Of a DNA stretch of 50,856 bases, positions 24,883 through 34,721 are shown in pieces. This DNA is from Calditrichia bacterium (GTDB lineage Bacteria; Calditrichota; Calditrichia; RBG-13-44-9; J075): assembly GCA_028284905.1 (NCBI GenBank), contig JANQQU010000070.1, forward strand, positions 1-50,856. Reading direction: 5' to 3'. A program made the position numbers and the translations under genes. The stretch's first letter is position 1, and every line of letters begins with the position of its first letter. The notes below the pieces were generated by a model. That model was not told where the DNA came from. It ran no database searches and was given only the letters and a program-made list of their open reading frames with translations.

Positions 24883-25980
24883 TTATTCTTCTCGTTTGTC
24901 CTGCAATAATTCTTCGTATTCTTCCTTCGCTTCCAGAACAATATCAATATATGACTGACTGTCGGAAAGAAATCCGGCTTTTTCCATCAGCGTAAAGAAA
25001 GCAGTGAAAGATGCCAGTAGTAAATTCTCACCGGTCTCGTTGGCTTTCATCTTCCGGAAGAAATAATCGAGCATAAATTCTTCTACCAGGTCTGCTTCAA
25101 AGGAAAGCAGATAATTCTGGCGATTGTCGATTAAAAAGTTGTTGAGGAAAGTGCGGATATTTTTGCGTTGTGCGCTAACTTCCGTTGCAGAAAACTCCTG
25201 GCTCTCGAGATACTTACCAAACAGGCTAACCACGCCACTGTGCAGTTCCCGGGCTTTCGGAATGTTCGGGTCATCTTCCTGATAAAAATTGACCCCGCCT
25301 TCCAGGCCAGCCAATTCTTGATGGAGAGTAGAAAGCGCGGAAAACTCATCGTCCGGCAGGAGGGCTTTAGCTGCAGCTGGATCTATCTCGGGAACTTCCG
25401 GTGTATCCAATGTGAATGCCGGTGCTGCCGCGCTGACCGGTTCTTCTGCCGGTGCTGTTGCTGCGGGTGCGCCTTCATCTGCTTCCTCTTCCTCGGGGGC
25501 GAAGTTTACATCAACTGCTGCCTGAATTTCTTCCGCTGTAAAGCGATTCAGCTCTTCTTCGGTATGGCTTTCCGGGGAGAAGTGAATGTGGCGCTTCAGC
25601 ATAATGTCGCAAAGCTCCTCAAAATTCATCTCCGAAGACCAGGGTTGCTGCTCGTAAGCGGTTTTCAATGTTGCGAGTTTGATGTCCCGCTGGGCCATAT
25701 CCTGCTCTGCAAAGCCCTGCCAGAATCCCTGAATGAGGGTTGCTAATGACTGCATGGCAGTCATGTCCTGTGGCTGAGCGAGCATAACGATCGGCTCGGA
25801 AAAGTCCATCATGCTTTTCGCCGGGCCAGACATTCCGCCGGGCATATTGCCGGGCATATTCATCATAAACTGTTTTCTTTTCGGGCGGGTCTTGCGAACG
25901 GCTTTTTTGACTGAACGCCGCTTCAGCGCTTTCGCCTGACGATTTTTCTGATTTTTCTTTTTACTCTTCTTCTTCGCCAT
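24883..25980 (-). CDS. Unknown protein with a basic N terminus and acidic linker
   Basis: The 365-residue product starts with a strongly basic stretch of about 40 residues (Lys/Arg-rich, KKKSKKKNQKNRQ), then NMPGNMPGGMSGP. A helical region (about 70-165) is joined by an Ala/Glu/Pro-rich acidic linker (about 165-205) to a helical C-terminal domain (about 215-360). The basic tail suggests binding to nucleic acid or ribosomes. I recognise no family. There is no signal peptide. It is transcribed alone, converging on the DUF932-like gene with a shared hairpin, and lies upstream of nothing obviously related. Composition resembles neighbouring genes. Confidence 0.6.
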   Translation of the reverse strand: MAKKKSKKKNQKNRQAKALKRRSVKKAVRKTRPKRKQFMMNMPGNMPGGMSGPAKSMMDFSEPIVMLAQPQDMTAMQSLATLIQGFWQGFAEQDMAQRDIKLATLKTAYEQQPWSSEMNFEELCDIMLKRHIHFSPESHTEEELNRFTAEEIQAAVDVNFAPEEEEADEGAPAATAPAEEPVSAAAPAFTLDTPEVPEIDPAAAKALLPDDEFSALSTLHQELAGLEGGVNFYQEDDPNIPKARELHSGVVSLFGKYLESQEFSATEVSAQRKNIRTFLNNFLIDNRQNYLLSFEADLVEEFMLDYFFRKMKANETGENLLLASFTAFFTLMEKAGFLSDSQSYIDIVLEAKEEYEELLQDKREE

Positions 25981-26096
25981 TGATCTATTCCTTGGTTACA
26001 GTTCTATTGCGCACGATCTTTCTTCGGTTGTAAACCGGAAAAAGATAAGTGGTGCGCCGCGGTAACGCAATGGAATTGTAGGATTTTTGGAAGGGA

Positions 26097-28190
26097 CTAG
26101 CGGGTGGATTCCAGCTGCTTTAATAATGATTTTGCCTGGGGATCATCCGGGGTAATAGCGAGCACTTTCCGAAGATATTCGATGGCAACATCTGTCTCTC
26201 CCAGGGAATTGTAAATAAAGGCCAGGTTGCCGTATGCCGGTGCAAAATTAGGATTGACCCGTACTGCCCGCTCAAAAAAGGATTTTGCCCGGCGCTGCTT
26301 TCCTTCCATCATATCCAGGTAGCCCAGATTGTAAAGGGCCCGCAGATCGTCCGGCGCTAATTTTAAAGCATTCTGCAGATGATAGCGGGCGGTTTTGATA
26401 TCAGATTTCTGGTAGGCATAGTATTCACCCATGCCGATATGCCCCGGGGCGTAAGAAGGTTGATTTTTTACCGCTTTACGATACGTCGCCAGGGCAGCGT
26501 TTTTATCGCCGCTTTGCAGCTGCAAATCCCCCAAAACAGTGCTAGCCGCACTGTTGGCCGGCATCATTGCCAACGCCTTTTGATACGCTTCTGCTGCCTC
26601 GTCTTTCCGGTCCAGCTTATGTAATGTTTGCCCTAATAGAAAATGCGCCCGGGCATTTTCCTTATCCAAATCTGCGGCTTTTTGCAAATGGGGGCGGGCG
26701 TCTGCCGGTTGGTCGGATAGATAGTAAGCATTGCCAAGATTATATAAACCATTTACATGATCCGGCACTTTCTGCAAACCTGCTGTAAGCAATTCGATCG
26801 CTTTTTCCAGGTGCTGTTGCTGGCGACCGGATTCCCCATAATAGGAGAGATAAGCAATGCCGAGGCGGACAGCCGCTGCCGGGTCATTTTCGATCCAGAA
26901 GGGCTTCAGGTTGATCGCCGCACTTTTACCATTCTGCTTTTCTGCCTGGCGAAGCGGTGTTTTGCGGATCCAATGATCAGTAAAATTGACATGAAGAACA
27001 TCGTCCGTATTTCCCTGGGGCATATGGCAGTCGATACAATCAGCAGTGGCACGATGATCTGCTTCGGCGAAATTATTACTCAATCGTTCAATTTGATGAC
27101 AATCGATGCACTGGTTGTTGTAGACTGCCCGCGAGAAGGTCGCCGCCGGCTGATGTGGGTCGTGGCAGGTAATACAGGTCAGCTGACCAGCGCTTTCCGT
27201 ATAACAGGCGCTGAGTGACATCCGGGCGCCATGACTGGCTACTTGAAATTTATCATCAGCCGGCTGTCCATCGACAAAGACTGTTTTCCATTCCTTTAGC
27301 GCCATGCCAGGGCGAAAATCTGCCTCATTTTTATCCGCTTTCATAACGCTGACTTTTCCCTGCAAATGACATTGCGAACAAACATCCATTTGCCCTTCGG
27401 CAGTAAGGTGAGCGGGATTGACTATGCTGCTGTCCCGCTCGCCCGTCTGTAGAGAATCGTAGCGAACTTTACTAAAGCGTTTATCAACATGTTTTTCTCC
27501 CGGACCATGGCAACGTTCGCAGCCAATGCCTTCCTGAATCTTGCCATAATGATTGAGAGAATAGGGGGTATAATCGGAAAAAGAATTGTGGCAGTTCATG
27601 CAGGCTTCCAGCACCGGTCGGGAAAATCGATGATTTTCCACCTGGTAACCCGGGCTAAGTCCCCAACTGTTCTTTTCCTGGAACCAGGTCACCGGCATCT
27701 CATAAACAAATCCGTTTTCTACACGAAGATAGGTGCGGGCCTGATTACCGGAACCAACAATATAATCTACCTGGTAAGTTAGCTCGTGAATGCGTTTGCC
27801 TTTGGCATTTAGGCGATATTCCGTCTGGTAAAAATTGCCAGCTTTTGCCTGCATTTCATAATGGAGATTACTGGCCGGGTCGTAAACGTGATTATTGCTG
27901 GTATAATCTTCAATAACATTTTCAGTGGTTGGTTTGTAGAAAGAGCGGCCCATACCAGTTTGTTTGTAAGTCTGGAAAATGTCGTTGTGGCAGACGGCGC
28001 ATTCCGCGTCGCCGACATAACGAACCCCCGGTGCATGGTTGGCAAATTCATAAGTCGTGGCAGATGCATTAGCGTCCGTTTCTTGTTTCGGGATTGATTC
28101 ACACCCGGAAAAAAACACTGGAAAAAAGAAGAGAAAAACGATGTGTACAGCATAAAAACGCAATTGAGGGTGAGTCATGCATCTGACCAT
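26097..28190 (-). CDS. Seven-heme c-type cytochrome with TPR domain, lipoprotein
   Basis: The 697-residue protein has a signal segment ending in a lipobox (FFSGC, Cys30), so it is probably anchored outside the inner membrane. Seven CXXCH heme sites follow: CAVCH (64-68), CMNCH, CERCH, CSQCH, CITCH, CIDCH and CIDCH (the last about residue 390). The C-terminal 250 residues form about seven TPR units (for example AHFLLGQTLHKLDRKDEAAEAYQKAL). Such proteins move electrons in the periplasm, and the TPR part likely docks a partner. Similar TPR/c554-like cytochromes occur in FCB and Planctomycetes genomes. A start at 28178 (MTHPQ) is equally possible. No terminal reductase or oxidase is adjacent. Confidence 0.88.
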   Translation of the reverse strand: MVRCMTHPQLRFYAVHIVFLFFFPVFFSGCESIPKQETDANASATTYEFANHAPGVRYVGDAECAVCHNDIFQTYKQTGMGRSFYKPTTENVIEDYTSNNHVYDPASNLHYEMQAKAGNFYQTEYRLNAKGKRIHELTYQVDYIVGSGNQARTYLRVENGFVYEMPVTWFQEKNSWGLSPGYQVENHRFSRPVLEACMNCHNSFSDYTPYSLNHYGKIQEGIGCERCHGPGEKHVDKRFSKVRYDSLQTGERDSSIVNPAHLTAEGQMDVCSQCHLQGKVSVMKADKNEADFRPGMALKEWKTVFVDGQPADDKFQVASHGARMSLSACYTESAGQLTCITCHDPHQPAATFSRAVYNNQCIDCHQIERLSNNFAEADHRATADCIDCHMPQGNTDDVLHVNFTDHWIRKTPLRQAEKQNGKSAAINLKPFWIENDPAAAVRLGIAYLSYYGESGRQQQHLEKAIELLTAGLQKVPDHVNGLYNLGNAYYLSDQPADARPHLQKAADLDKENARAHFLLGQTLHKLDRKDEAAEAYQKALAMMPANSAASTVLGDLQLQSGDKNAALATYRKAVKNQPSYAPGHIGMGEYYAYQKSDIKTARYHLQNALKLAPDDLRALYNLGYLDMMEGKQRRAKSFFERAVRVNPNFAPAYGNLAFIYNSLGETDVAIEYLRKVLAITPDDPQAKSLLKQLESTR

Positions 28191-28268
28191 TGTTTCGGAT
28201 TAATGAGCAGCGGTTCCGGATAATATAGAGGTCTGGAAGGAAGAAACCAAATGGGCAAACGCTATTAA

Positions 28269-28308
28269 CAAAAAACGCCCTGCGGTTAAAATCACAGGGC
28301 GTTTTTTT
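28269..28308 (-). terminator. Rho-independent terminator after the RND gene
   Basis: AAAAAACGCCCTG and CAGGGCGTTTTTTT form a GC stem with a 12-base loop, bordered by A and T runs, 21 bases beyond the RND permease stop on the minus strand. It can work in both directions and insulates the efflux operon from the cytochrome gene. Confidence 0.9.
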
Positions 28309-28328
28309 ATAAAAATTATCGAAGTGGA

Positions 28329-31300
28329 TTACGTCGTTTGCGGCGCTTCATCTAAACCGTCTAAGGATTCGTATTCCGTTTCAGCTGGCTCTTCCGTTTC
28401 TTTACTGACGAAGAGGTCGCTAAGTATGTAATACATAATCGGCACGACGATTAATGTCAATACAGTGGCGAAAAGCAGACCGTAGATGACTGCGACACCC
28501 ATACTGCTCCAAAACTGAGAGCTGTCTGTGCCATATTGAATGAACCGGTTCAGCGTGGTTGAACCTGAGAGCAAACCGATAAAGTCGATATTGATGCCAA
28601 TCGTCAGGGGAATCAACCCGAGGATGGTGGTAATTGCTGTAAGAATTACCGGGCGCAAGCGTGTTTTTCCGCCCTGAACAATCGCTTCCAATTTGGAATA
28701 TCCACGCTCCCGTAACTTCTGTATATAATCGATAAGCACAATCGCATTATTCACCACCACCCCGGCAAGTGATATTATCCCAATCCCGGTCATGATAATT
28801 CCAAAGGGGCGCATGGTAATCCATAATCCGAAGAAAACACCAAAGAACGAAAGTAAAACGGACATGAGAATAACAAACGGCAGCGTTACCGAATTAAATT
28901 CCGAGACGAGGATGAAGAAAATCAGGAAGATGGAAATCAGAAAGGCATTCGCCAGAAAGTCCATCGACTTTTGTTGTTCCTCATTCTGACCGGCAAAGGA
29001 AATCGTGTAACCGGCCGGTACTAAAAATCCTTCCAGGCGCGCCTTGCAAGCTTCCAACACTTCTGCCGGGTTTTGGGCCAGCGATTCGGCGGTAATCAGT
29101 ACTACCCGATCGCCATCGACGTGATTAATACTGCTCAGGCCGGAAGCGAGCTGAATCGTAGCAAAGTTTGCCAGGGGATAGTGTACACCCTCATGGAAAA
29201 CGGTGAGGTTCAAGAGATCATTATAACTTCGCCGGAAATTTTGCTGGAACCGCACAGTGATATCATATTCATCAGTACCAACCCGGTATTCTGAAGCCTC
29301 AGTACCGTTTACTGCGGTACGAATGGTATTCGCGACCATCTGGGTGTTCAAGCCGAGCATCGCCGCTTTTTCCCGATCGATCCGCACTGTTAGTTCCGGT
29401 TTACCTTTCTGAAAACTGTTCTTGATTTTAGTAATATTGGGAACATCTTCGATGACTTTAATGATATCCGTTGCGATGCTCGAGAGAACATCGTATTCCG
29501 GCCCGCGGATCTGAATTTCCACAGGCTTTCCGGTAGGCGGCCCATCTTCTATCTTGGTAACATCGACAGTTGCACCGGGAATACCACGAATTGCTTCCGC
29601 GACTTCATCCATGGTAATAAAAGAGTTCTGTTCCCGGTCGACGCGGTCGAGCAGCTCCAGGGTTACCTGGGAACGATGTGAAACGCTGCCACCGGCCCCG
29701 AAATCGAAAGGATCGGAAACATTGCCGACATTGGAAACATATGCTTCCAGATCCGCCGCACCTTTTATCCGGTCTTCTACGATTTTAACGATATCATCGG
29801 AGGTTTGTACGCGGGTGCCTAACGGGGCCTCGATATCGACAATAATTTGCTGTGGCTCCGTATTCGGGAATAGCTCTACGCCGTAATGGGCGAAATTTGT
29901 GATTGCCCAAAGCAAGAACATTGCAATGAAGCCGGTAAACGTCATCGCCAGCGTTTTTTTGCGGTTGTCAAGTGCCCAGCGCAGTGAGCTTTCATAATGG
30001 ACCATCAACCAGCGCAGAAAACGATCGCCCCAGAGATTTTCCATATTCGGGTTCAATTTAAGAAATCTGGAAGCGATGACCGGATTAAATATCAGTCCGA
30101 CAAATAGCGAACAACTGAGAGTGATGATCAGCGTAATCGGGAGGAATTTCATAAACTCTCCCATCATATCATCCCAGAAAATCAACGGAATGAACGCCAT
30201 CAATGTCGTGGCAGTAGAAACAACAACAGCGATGCCGACCTCTGCAGTGCCGTCTTTGGCAGCTTGCATCAGGCTCTTGCCTTCTTCATGATGACGATAG
30301 ATATTTTCCACGATCACGATAGCATTATCCACCAGCATGCCGAGGGCAAGGATCAGGCTGAAGAGAACCATCATATTCAGCGTATAGCCGAGAAAACCGA
30401 TGATCATAAACGAAATGAGCATTGAGAGTGGTATGGCTATGCCAACCAGCAGACCATTGCGGGCCCCCATAAAGAAGTAGAGTACGAAAACCACTAACAA
30501 TAGTCCGGAAATAATATTGTTTTCCAGGTCGCTCACCATCGTGTTGATTTGTTCGGACATGTCCATTACAAGAACATATTCCGTGGTTGAAGGGAAATTC
30601 TTGCTCTCTTCTTTGAGAATCTTGCGAATATCCTCAGTCATCCGTATGATATTCTCACCGCTTCGTTTGGTGATGTTCAGCGTTACGCTGGACTTGCCAT
30701 TCAGGCGGGAAAAACTGGTTTCGTCTTTAAATCCGAAATAGACATCGGCGAGGTCGTAGAGATAAATTGGCGTGCCGTTTTTGGCTTCCACGACGATGTT
30801 TTCCAATTCTTGCAGAGAATTAAATTCTCCCGGTACGCGCACCGTCCATTTGAGGTCGGCACTCTCCGTGGAACCACCGGGAATCGTCAGATTCTCCTGC
30901 TGAATGGCTTTGGTAACATCTTCCACACCAATATTGTAGTATTTCAGACGGGCGGGATTAACGTCCACCCGAACTTCCCGTTCCAGGCCACCGGTAATAT
31001 TCACTTCCAGAACGCCGGATACGCCTTCGATAATATCCTGCAAATCTTCAGCAATCTTTTTTAGTTTGACCAGCGATTCCTGTCCGGTAATGCTAACGAT
31101 CATGATTGGGACGTTCTCGAAATTGATCTCCTGGACAATCGGATCATCGAGATCACGCGGCAATTCCGGTCTGGCCTGATCGACCTTTTCCCGCACTTTT
31201 CGCACCGCTTCGTCCACATCCATATTCGGTTCGAAAGTAGCTGTAATGCTGGCATACCCTTCCGTTGCCTTCGAGGTCATCTCTTCTACCTGGGAAATTT

Positions 31301-31517
31301 CTTCCAGCTTGTCTTCCAGGGGTTCCAATACCAGCGTTTCGAGGTCCAGCGGAGATACCCCGACATAAGGGGTTGCTACATAGACAATCGGTTGCTTGAT
31401 ATCCGGAAAGGATTCTACCGGCAGGCTATTATAGGAAATTAATCCGCCGATAGTAATGATTGTCAGTAGCACAAAAACACTGGTTTTATGACCAAGTGAT
31501 ATATTGGTAATTTTCAT
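28329..31517 (-). CDS. RND efflux pump inner-membrane transporter
   Basis: The 1062-residue product is a full-length AcrB/HAE1-type RND transporter. It opens with an N-terminal helix and PVESFPDIKQPIVYVATPYVG (split: PVESFPDIKQP, then YVATPYVG). It has two large periplasmic loops and two six-helix bundles, including GMLVDNAIVIVENIYRH (about 405-421) and the second-half GVVVNNAIVLIDYI. Proton-relay acidic residues lie in the first motif. It forms a trimer that drives drugs or metabolites out through a TolC-type channel, using the proton gradient. It is the last gene of a TetR-TolC-MFP-RND operon; 19 bases separate it from the adaptor gene. The substrate is unknown. Confidence 0.95.
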   Translation of the reverse strand: MKITNISLGHKTSVFVLLTIITIGGLISYNSLPVESFPDIKQPIVYVATPYVGVSPLDLETLVLEPLEDKLEEISQVEEMTSKATEGYASITATFEPNMDVDEAVRKVREKVDQARPELPRDLDDPIVQEINFENVPIMIVSITGQESLVKLKKIAEDLQDIIEGVSGVLEVNITGGLEREVRVDVNPARLKYYNIGVEDVTKAIQQENLTIPGGSTESADLKWTVRVPGEFNSLQELENIVVEAKNGTPIYLYDLADVYFGFKDETSFSRLNGKSSVTLNITKRSGENIIRMTEDIRKILKEESKNFPSTTEYVLVMDMSEQINTMVSDLENNIISGLLLVVFVLYFFMGARNGLLVGIAIPLSMLISFMIIGFLGYTLNMMVLFSLILALGMLVDNAIVIVENIYRHHEEGKSLMQAAKDGTAEVGIAVVVSTATTLMAFIPLIFWDDMMGEFMKFLPITLIITLSCSLFVGLIFNPVIASRFLKLNPNMENLWGDRFLRWLMVHYESSLRWALDNRKKTLAMTFTGFIAMFLLWAITNFAHYGVELFPNTEPQQIIVDIEAPLGTRVQTSDDIVKIVEDRIKGAADLEAYVSNVGNVSDPFDFGAGGSVSHRSQVTLELLDRVDREQNSFITMDEVAEAIRGIPGATVDVTKIEDGPPTGKPVEIQIRGPEYDVLSSIATDIIKVIEDVPNITKIKNSFQKGKPELTVRIDREKAAMLGLNTQMVANTIRTAVNGTEASEYRVGTDEYDITVRFQQNFRRSYNDLLNLTVFHEGVHYPLANFATIQLASGLSSINHVDGDRVVLITAESLAQNPAEVLEACKARLEGFLVPAGYTISFAGQNEEQQKSMDFLANAFLISIFLIFFILVSEFNSVTLPFVILMSVLLSFFGVFFGLWITMRPFGIIMTGIGIISLAGVVVNNAIVLIDYIQKLRERGYSKLEAIVQGGKTRLRPVILTAITTILGLIPLTIGINIDFIGLLSGSTTLNRFIQYGTDSSQFWSSMGVAVIYGLLFATVLTLIVVPIMYYILSDLFVSKETEEPAETEYESLDGLDEAPQTT

Positions 31518-31536
31518 GCTTTCCTCTTAATTTCTG

Positions 31537-32577
31537 CTAGTTTTTAAAATCCAGTAAAGTGCCGTCACTTAAATTACGATGGCCGACAACAATCAGCTTG
31601 TCACTGGGGGCTAACCCATCGACCAGCACGGAATTACGATAAATAGCGCGTTGATTGACGACAACTTTCTTTGCCCGGTCCTGGTTAGCAACAAATACAT
31701 GCCAGCCATTTTCCGACTCGATGAGGGCATCCAGCGGAACGACAATGCTGTTGGGAAATTCTTCCCGCAAGACCCGCACATTGGCGATCATTTCCGGGGC
31801 AAGCTTCCGGCCTTTATTGGGGATTACCACTTCGACCTGAAAAGTGCGGTTCGAAGGATCGATGCTCCGGGAAACAAAGGATACCTTTGCTTCAACCTTC
31901 ATATCCGGATAGGCATCGAAGGTCAATTCCACCGGGGTGCCGATTTCAATATCTCCGAGGAAACGCTCGGCGACGCCAGCGCGGATTTTCAGATAATCAT
32001 TGTCAATAAACTCGAAGATCGGGGTCATCGCATTGGCATAAGCGCCGAGGTCATAATAGCGCTCGTTAACGATACCACGAAGCGGTGCGGTGATGAACAA
32101 TTTCTCATAACGTACCTTAGCGAGATTATAAGCGGCCTTCGCTGCATTCAGGCTATATTTGGCACCAAGAAATTCATTCTCGGATATCGCCCGTTTTTTA
32201 TAGAGTACATCGCGGCTCTTGTATTCCAGTTCTGCTTGCTGCAATGCTGCCTGTGCTTGCTCATACTGTGCTTCCAATACCTTGTTCTCCAGAACGGCGA
32301 GGGTATCGTTAGCGCCAGCATAGCGGCCTTTATCGACAATAACCTTCCGTAATAAACCCGGTTCTTCCACAATTATTTGAACGTGATTGCGGGCGTGAAC
32401 AACACCGGTAACTTCCAGGTAATTCGCGAAGGATTGTTTTTGCAACTGCATGGTTTTCACCGGAATGGAGCGCTCCGTGCTTTCTTCCGTTTTTGATTCT
32501 GCGTTGCCCTCGTCTGTGCATTGCATCAGGAAGAATGATGCGATCATCAGCAAAGCAAATGTGCATACTCGTTGCAT
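31537..32577 (-). CDS. RND periplasmic adaptor (membrane fusion protein)
   Basis: With the ATG at 32577, behind CAGGAG on the minus strand, the product is 346 residues with a signal segment ending in LMQC (Cys20), so it is a lipoprotein in the periplasm. The lipoyl half-motifs (VIVEEPGLLRKVIVDKGRYA and APLRGIVNERYYDLGAYA), the helical hairpin (about 95-155) and beta-barrel domain (FDAYPDMKVEAKVSFVSRSID) are in the usual order. It links the RND pump to the TolC channel. The gene lies between tolC-like and RND genes in one operon. A longer frame begins 45 bases upstream but lacks a ribosome site. Confidence 0.93.
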   Translation of the reverse strand: MQRVCTFALLMIASFFLMQCTDEGNAESKTEESTERSIPVKTMQLQKQSFANYLEVTGVVHARNHVQIIVEEPGLLRKVIVDKGRYAGANDTLAVLENKVLEAQYEQAQAALQQAELEYKSRDVLYKKRAISENEFLGAKYSLNAAKAAYNLAKVRYEKLFITAPLRGIVNERYYDLGAYANAMTPIFEFIDNDYLKIRAGVAERFLGDIEIGTPVELTFDAYPDMKVEAKVSFVSRSIDPSNRTFQVEVVIPNKGRKLAPEMIANVRVLREEFPNSIVVPLDALIESENGWHVFVANQDRAKKVVVNQRAIYRNSVLVDGLAPSDKLIVVGHRNLSDGTLLDFKN

Positions 32578-32676
32578 GTAAACTCCTGTAAATGTAAAGT
32601 GATTAAATCGTTTAATTATCATTTCTGTTCTTCTTTACTATTAAATTTTTCCCGTTAAACTTTTAATGCGATTCTC

Positions 32677-33996
32677 TTATTCCGGATTGCTTGGCACAAC
32701 GCCGGTCGCAAGCTGCCAATCGAAGTAAGCCGAGAGATAATCGAAAATGGCTGAGTAATAATTCACCTGCGATTGATCCAGCGCTACCCGACTGTCCTTC
32801 AGCTCTACCTGGGTAGAAAGGCCGTTGTCGACGCGGGTTTCGGCAATATCAAACGCTCGTCGTGCGGTGCTCTCTGCTTTCATTGTGGCTTCGACACGCT
32901 CCTTCGCTTCCTGCAGGCGGAGATAAATATTCGCCAGTTCGATGCGAACATTACTATTCGCTTCACTGATTTGGGCATCGACCCGGTCTACTTCAGATTG
33001 GGCTCTCCGCACCTGGGCGGCATTATATCCACCGGAAAAAATAGGAATGCTGAGGTTCAATCCCAGAACGATGTTGTCGTTGTCCTGTTCCAGCTTGAAC
33101 TCATCGGAGGTTGCCGAATAGCTGTAGCGCAGGGTGCCTTCCAAACGGGGCAGGTAAAGCGCTTTCTTTGCCTTAACGTTGGTTTCCTGCAGGCGTTTCT
33201 GCCAGATCAACGCATTGTAATCCGGGCGACGACCGAGCACTTCATCGATAGAGGGCGCTGCCGGGAGATTCGGAATGCTACCGATCGATCCCTTCAAGAT
33301 CATTTCTTCATCGATGGAAACGCCGATCATCATCTTCAGATTATTTAGTGACTGTTCATAATTTTTCTTCGCTTCGATTGTCTGGGGAACGCTGTTTTGC
33401 CAGCGCACTTCCGCCTGGAGCAGATCGAATTCAGAGAGAATACCAGCATCGAACTTCGCCTTAATGTTTTCATAATTCTCTTTCGCGCTCGACTCGGATT
33501 CTCCGGCAACTTCTGCAACCTTTTCCAGCAACAGCGTCTGGTAAAATGCCTGCTTGGCGAGGGTGACCGTTGTCTGCCGAACAGATTCGAAACCGAAAGT
33601 GGTGTACTTCTTTAAGCGGTTTGCGGCTTGCAATGCATAGCCAACTTCAAAGCTGAAAAGCGTCTGCCGCAGAATTGCGTTCATAGAAAATTCATTATTA
33701 AAGGAAGTCTGAAAACTGGAAGTCTCCAGCTCGCCGGTCTCCGGATTTTCTACGGTAAAGAAAAAACGGTTCTGCTTAAAGTTGCGATTATAACCGGCAT
33801 CAACATCAATTTTTGGAAAGGCATCTGAAAATGCCTGTAGTTTTTCTGCGGAAGCCATTTTCAGATCGGCCTGCGCAAGTTTTATCGCAATATTGTTTTT
33901 TTCTGCCATTTCAATGACTGTCCGAAGGTCATACTCTCCGGCGGTCAGATTTAGCATCATCGCGGTTAAGAAAGTGATTATCCATCGAGTTACCAT
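32677..33996 (-). CDS. TolC family outer-membrane efflux channel
   Basis: The 439-residue protein has a signal peptide (to about LTAGE) and two OEP repeats rich in heptad coiled-coil helices, for example LAKQAFYQTLLLEKVAEVAGES (in part) and SNVRIELANIYLRLQEAKERVEA (in part). It contains LVLGLNLSIPIFSGGYNAAQV-like strand sequence (seen as GLNLSIPIFSGG). It forms the outer-membrane and periplasmic tunnel for the RND pump in the same operon. Its ATG overlaps the TAA of the TetR gene as TAATG, so translation is coupled. Length is typical for FCB TolC proteins. Confidence 0.93.
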   Translation of the reverse strand: MVTRWIITFLTAMMLNLTAGEYDLRTVIEMAEKNNIAIKLAQADLKMASAEKLQAFSDAFPKIDVDAGYNRNFKQNRFFFTVENPETGELETSSFQTSFNNEFSMNAILRQTLFSFEVGYALQAANRLKKYTTFGFESVRQTTVTLAKQAFYQTLLLEKVAEVAGESESSAKENYENIKAKFDAGILSEFDLLQAEVRWQNSVPQTIEAKKNYEQSLNNLKMMIGVSIDEEMILKGSIGSIPNLPAAPSIDEVLGRRPDYNALIWQKRLQETNVKAKKALYLPRLEGTLRYSYSATSDEFKLEQDNDNIVLGLNLSIPIFSGGYNAAQVRRAQSEVDRVDAQISEANSNVRIELANIYLRLQEAKERVEATMKAESTARRAFDIAETRVDNGLSTQVELKDSRVALDQSQVNYYSAIFDYLSAYFDWQLATGVVPSNPE

Positions 33997-34583
33997 TAAT
34001 TTCTCCTTTTCAAACCGTTTAAGAGCAGATTAATCATCGTTTCCACTACTTTATCCTGCTTCTCCTGTGGATAATGTTGAATCCAGTCCAGATTCAAAAA
34101 TTCCGTCATATATACCAGGGTTACTGCGGTTAACTCTTCGTCTTCAATGTCGAAGAGCCCTTCTTCCCGCCCTTCCCGCAAAAGGGGAATAAGCTTCTTT
34201 ATATATAGCGTGTTGAGTTTCTCCACGATTGGATGCCCGTGTGGAGAGTGTTCGCATAAATAGCGGGGGAGGTCCGCAACAACGTCTGCATGTTGCTTTA
34301 GTTTATGATATGAAATTCTAAAAAAGTGCTTCACCTTTTCGTCTGCGCTACTGTTATCAGGAATTTCCTGTTCGACAGCTTCCATAAAAAAAGTCGCTTC
34401 TTCGATGACAATTTCGTCGAAGATAGATTCTTTACTGGGGTAGTAATAATAAAGTGTTGGCTTGGCCAGTCCGCTTTGCCGGGCGATGTCACCCATGGAG
34501 GTTTTATTGAAACCGAGGCGAAAGAATAATTCCCGGGCGGATTGCCGTATAATTGTTTTCTTTTCTATATCTGCTGGAGGCAT
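33996..34583 (-). CDS. TetR/AcrR family repressor of the efflux operon
   Basis: The 195-residue protein has an N-terminal TetR helix-turn-helix (residues about 8-55: ARELFFRLGFNKTSMGDIAR, then GLAKPTLYYYYPSKESIF) and a helical ligand-binding C terminus. It is the first gene of the efflux operon and overlaps tolC by one base (TAATG). Two perfect dyads upstream (34587-34595 with 34649-34657, and 34613-34620 with 34633-34640) are probable operators, so it likely represses itself and the pump until a pump substrate binds. The inducer is unknown. Confidence 0.92.
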   Translation of the reverse strand: MPPADIEKKTIIRQSARELFFRLGFNKTSMGDIARQSGLAKPTLYYYYPSKESIFDEIVIEEATFFMEAVEQEIPDNSSADEKVKHFFRISYHKLKQHADVVADLPRYLCEHSPHGHPIVEKLNTLYIKKLIPLLREGREEGLFDIEDEELTAVTLVYMTEFLNLDWIQHYPQEKQDKVVETMINLLLNGLKRRN

Positions 34584-34586
34584 TTT

Positions 34587-34657
34587 TTTCTCGAATTAAT
34601 AAAAATTTAAACTTTCGACCAATTCTGGAAACGGTCGAAAATATAACGTTCGAGAAA
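34587..34657. promoter_or_regulatory. TetR operator candidates before the efflux operon
   Basis: TTTCGACC (34613-34620) and GGTCGAAA (34633-34640) form a perfect dyad with a 12-base spacer. TTTCTCGAA (34587-34595) and TTCGAGAAA (34649-34657) form a second 9-bp dyad around it, close to but not exactly concentric. They lie directly upstream of the TetR start. The shared TCGA core suggests that one protein binds both. Confidence 0.65.
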
Positions 34658-34721
34658 TAAAAACGCTAGTAAAAAAGAAATGTTTCACTAAATAAAAAAT
34701 TTCACAAACAAAAAATTTTCA

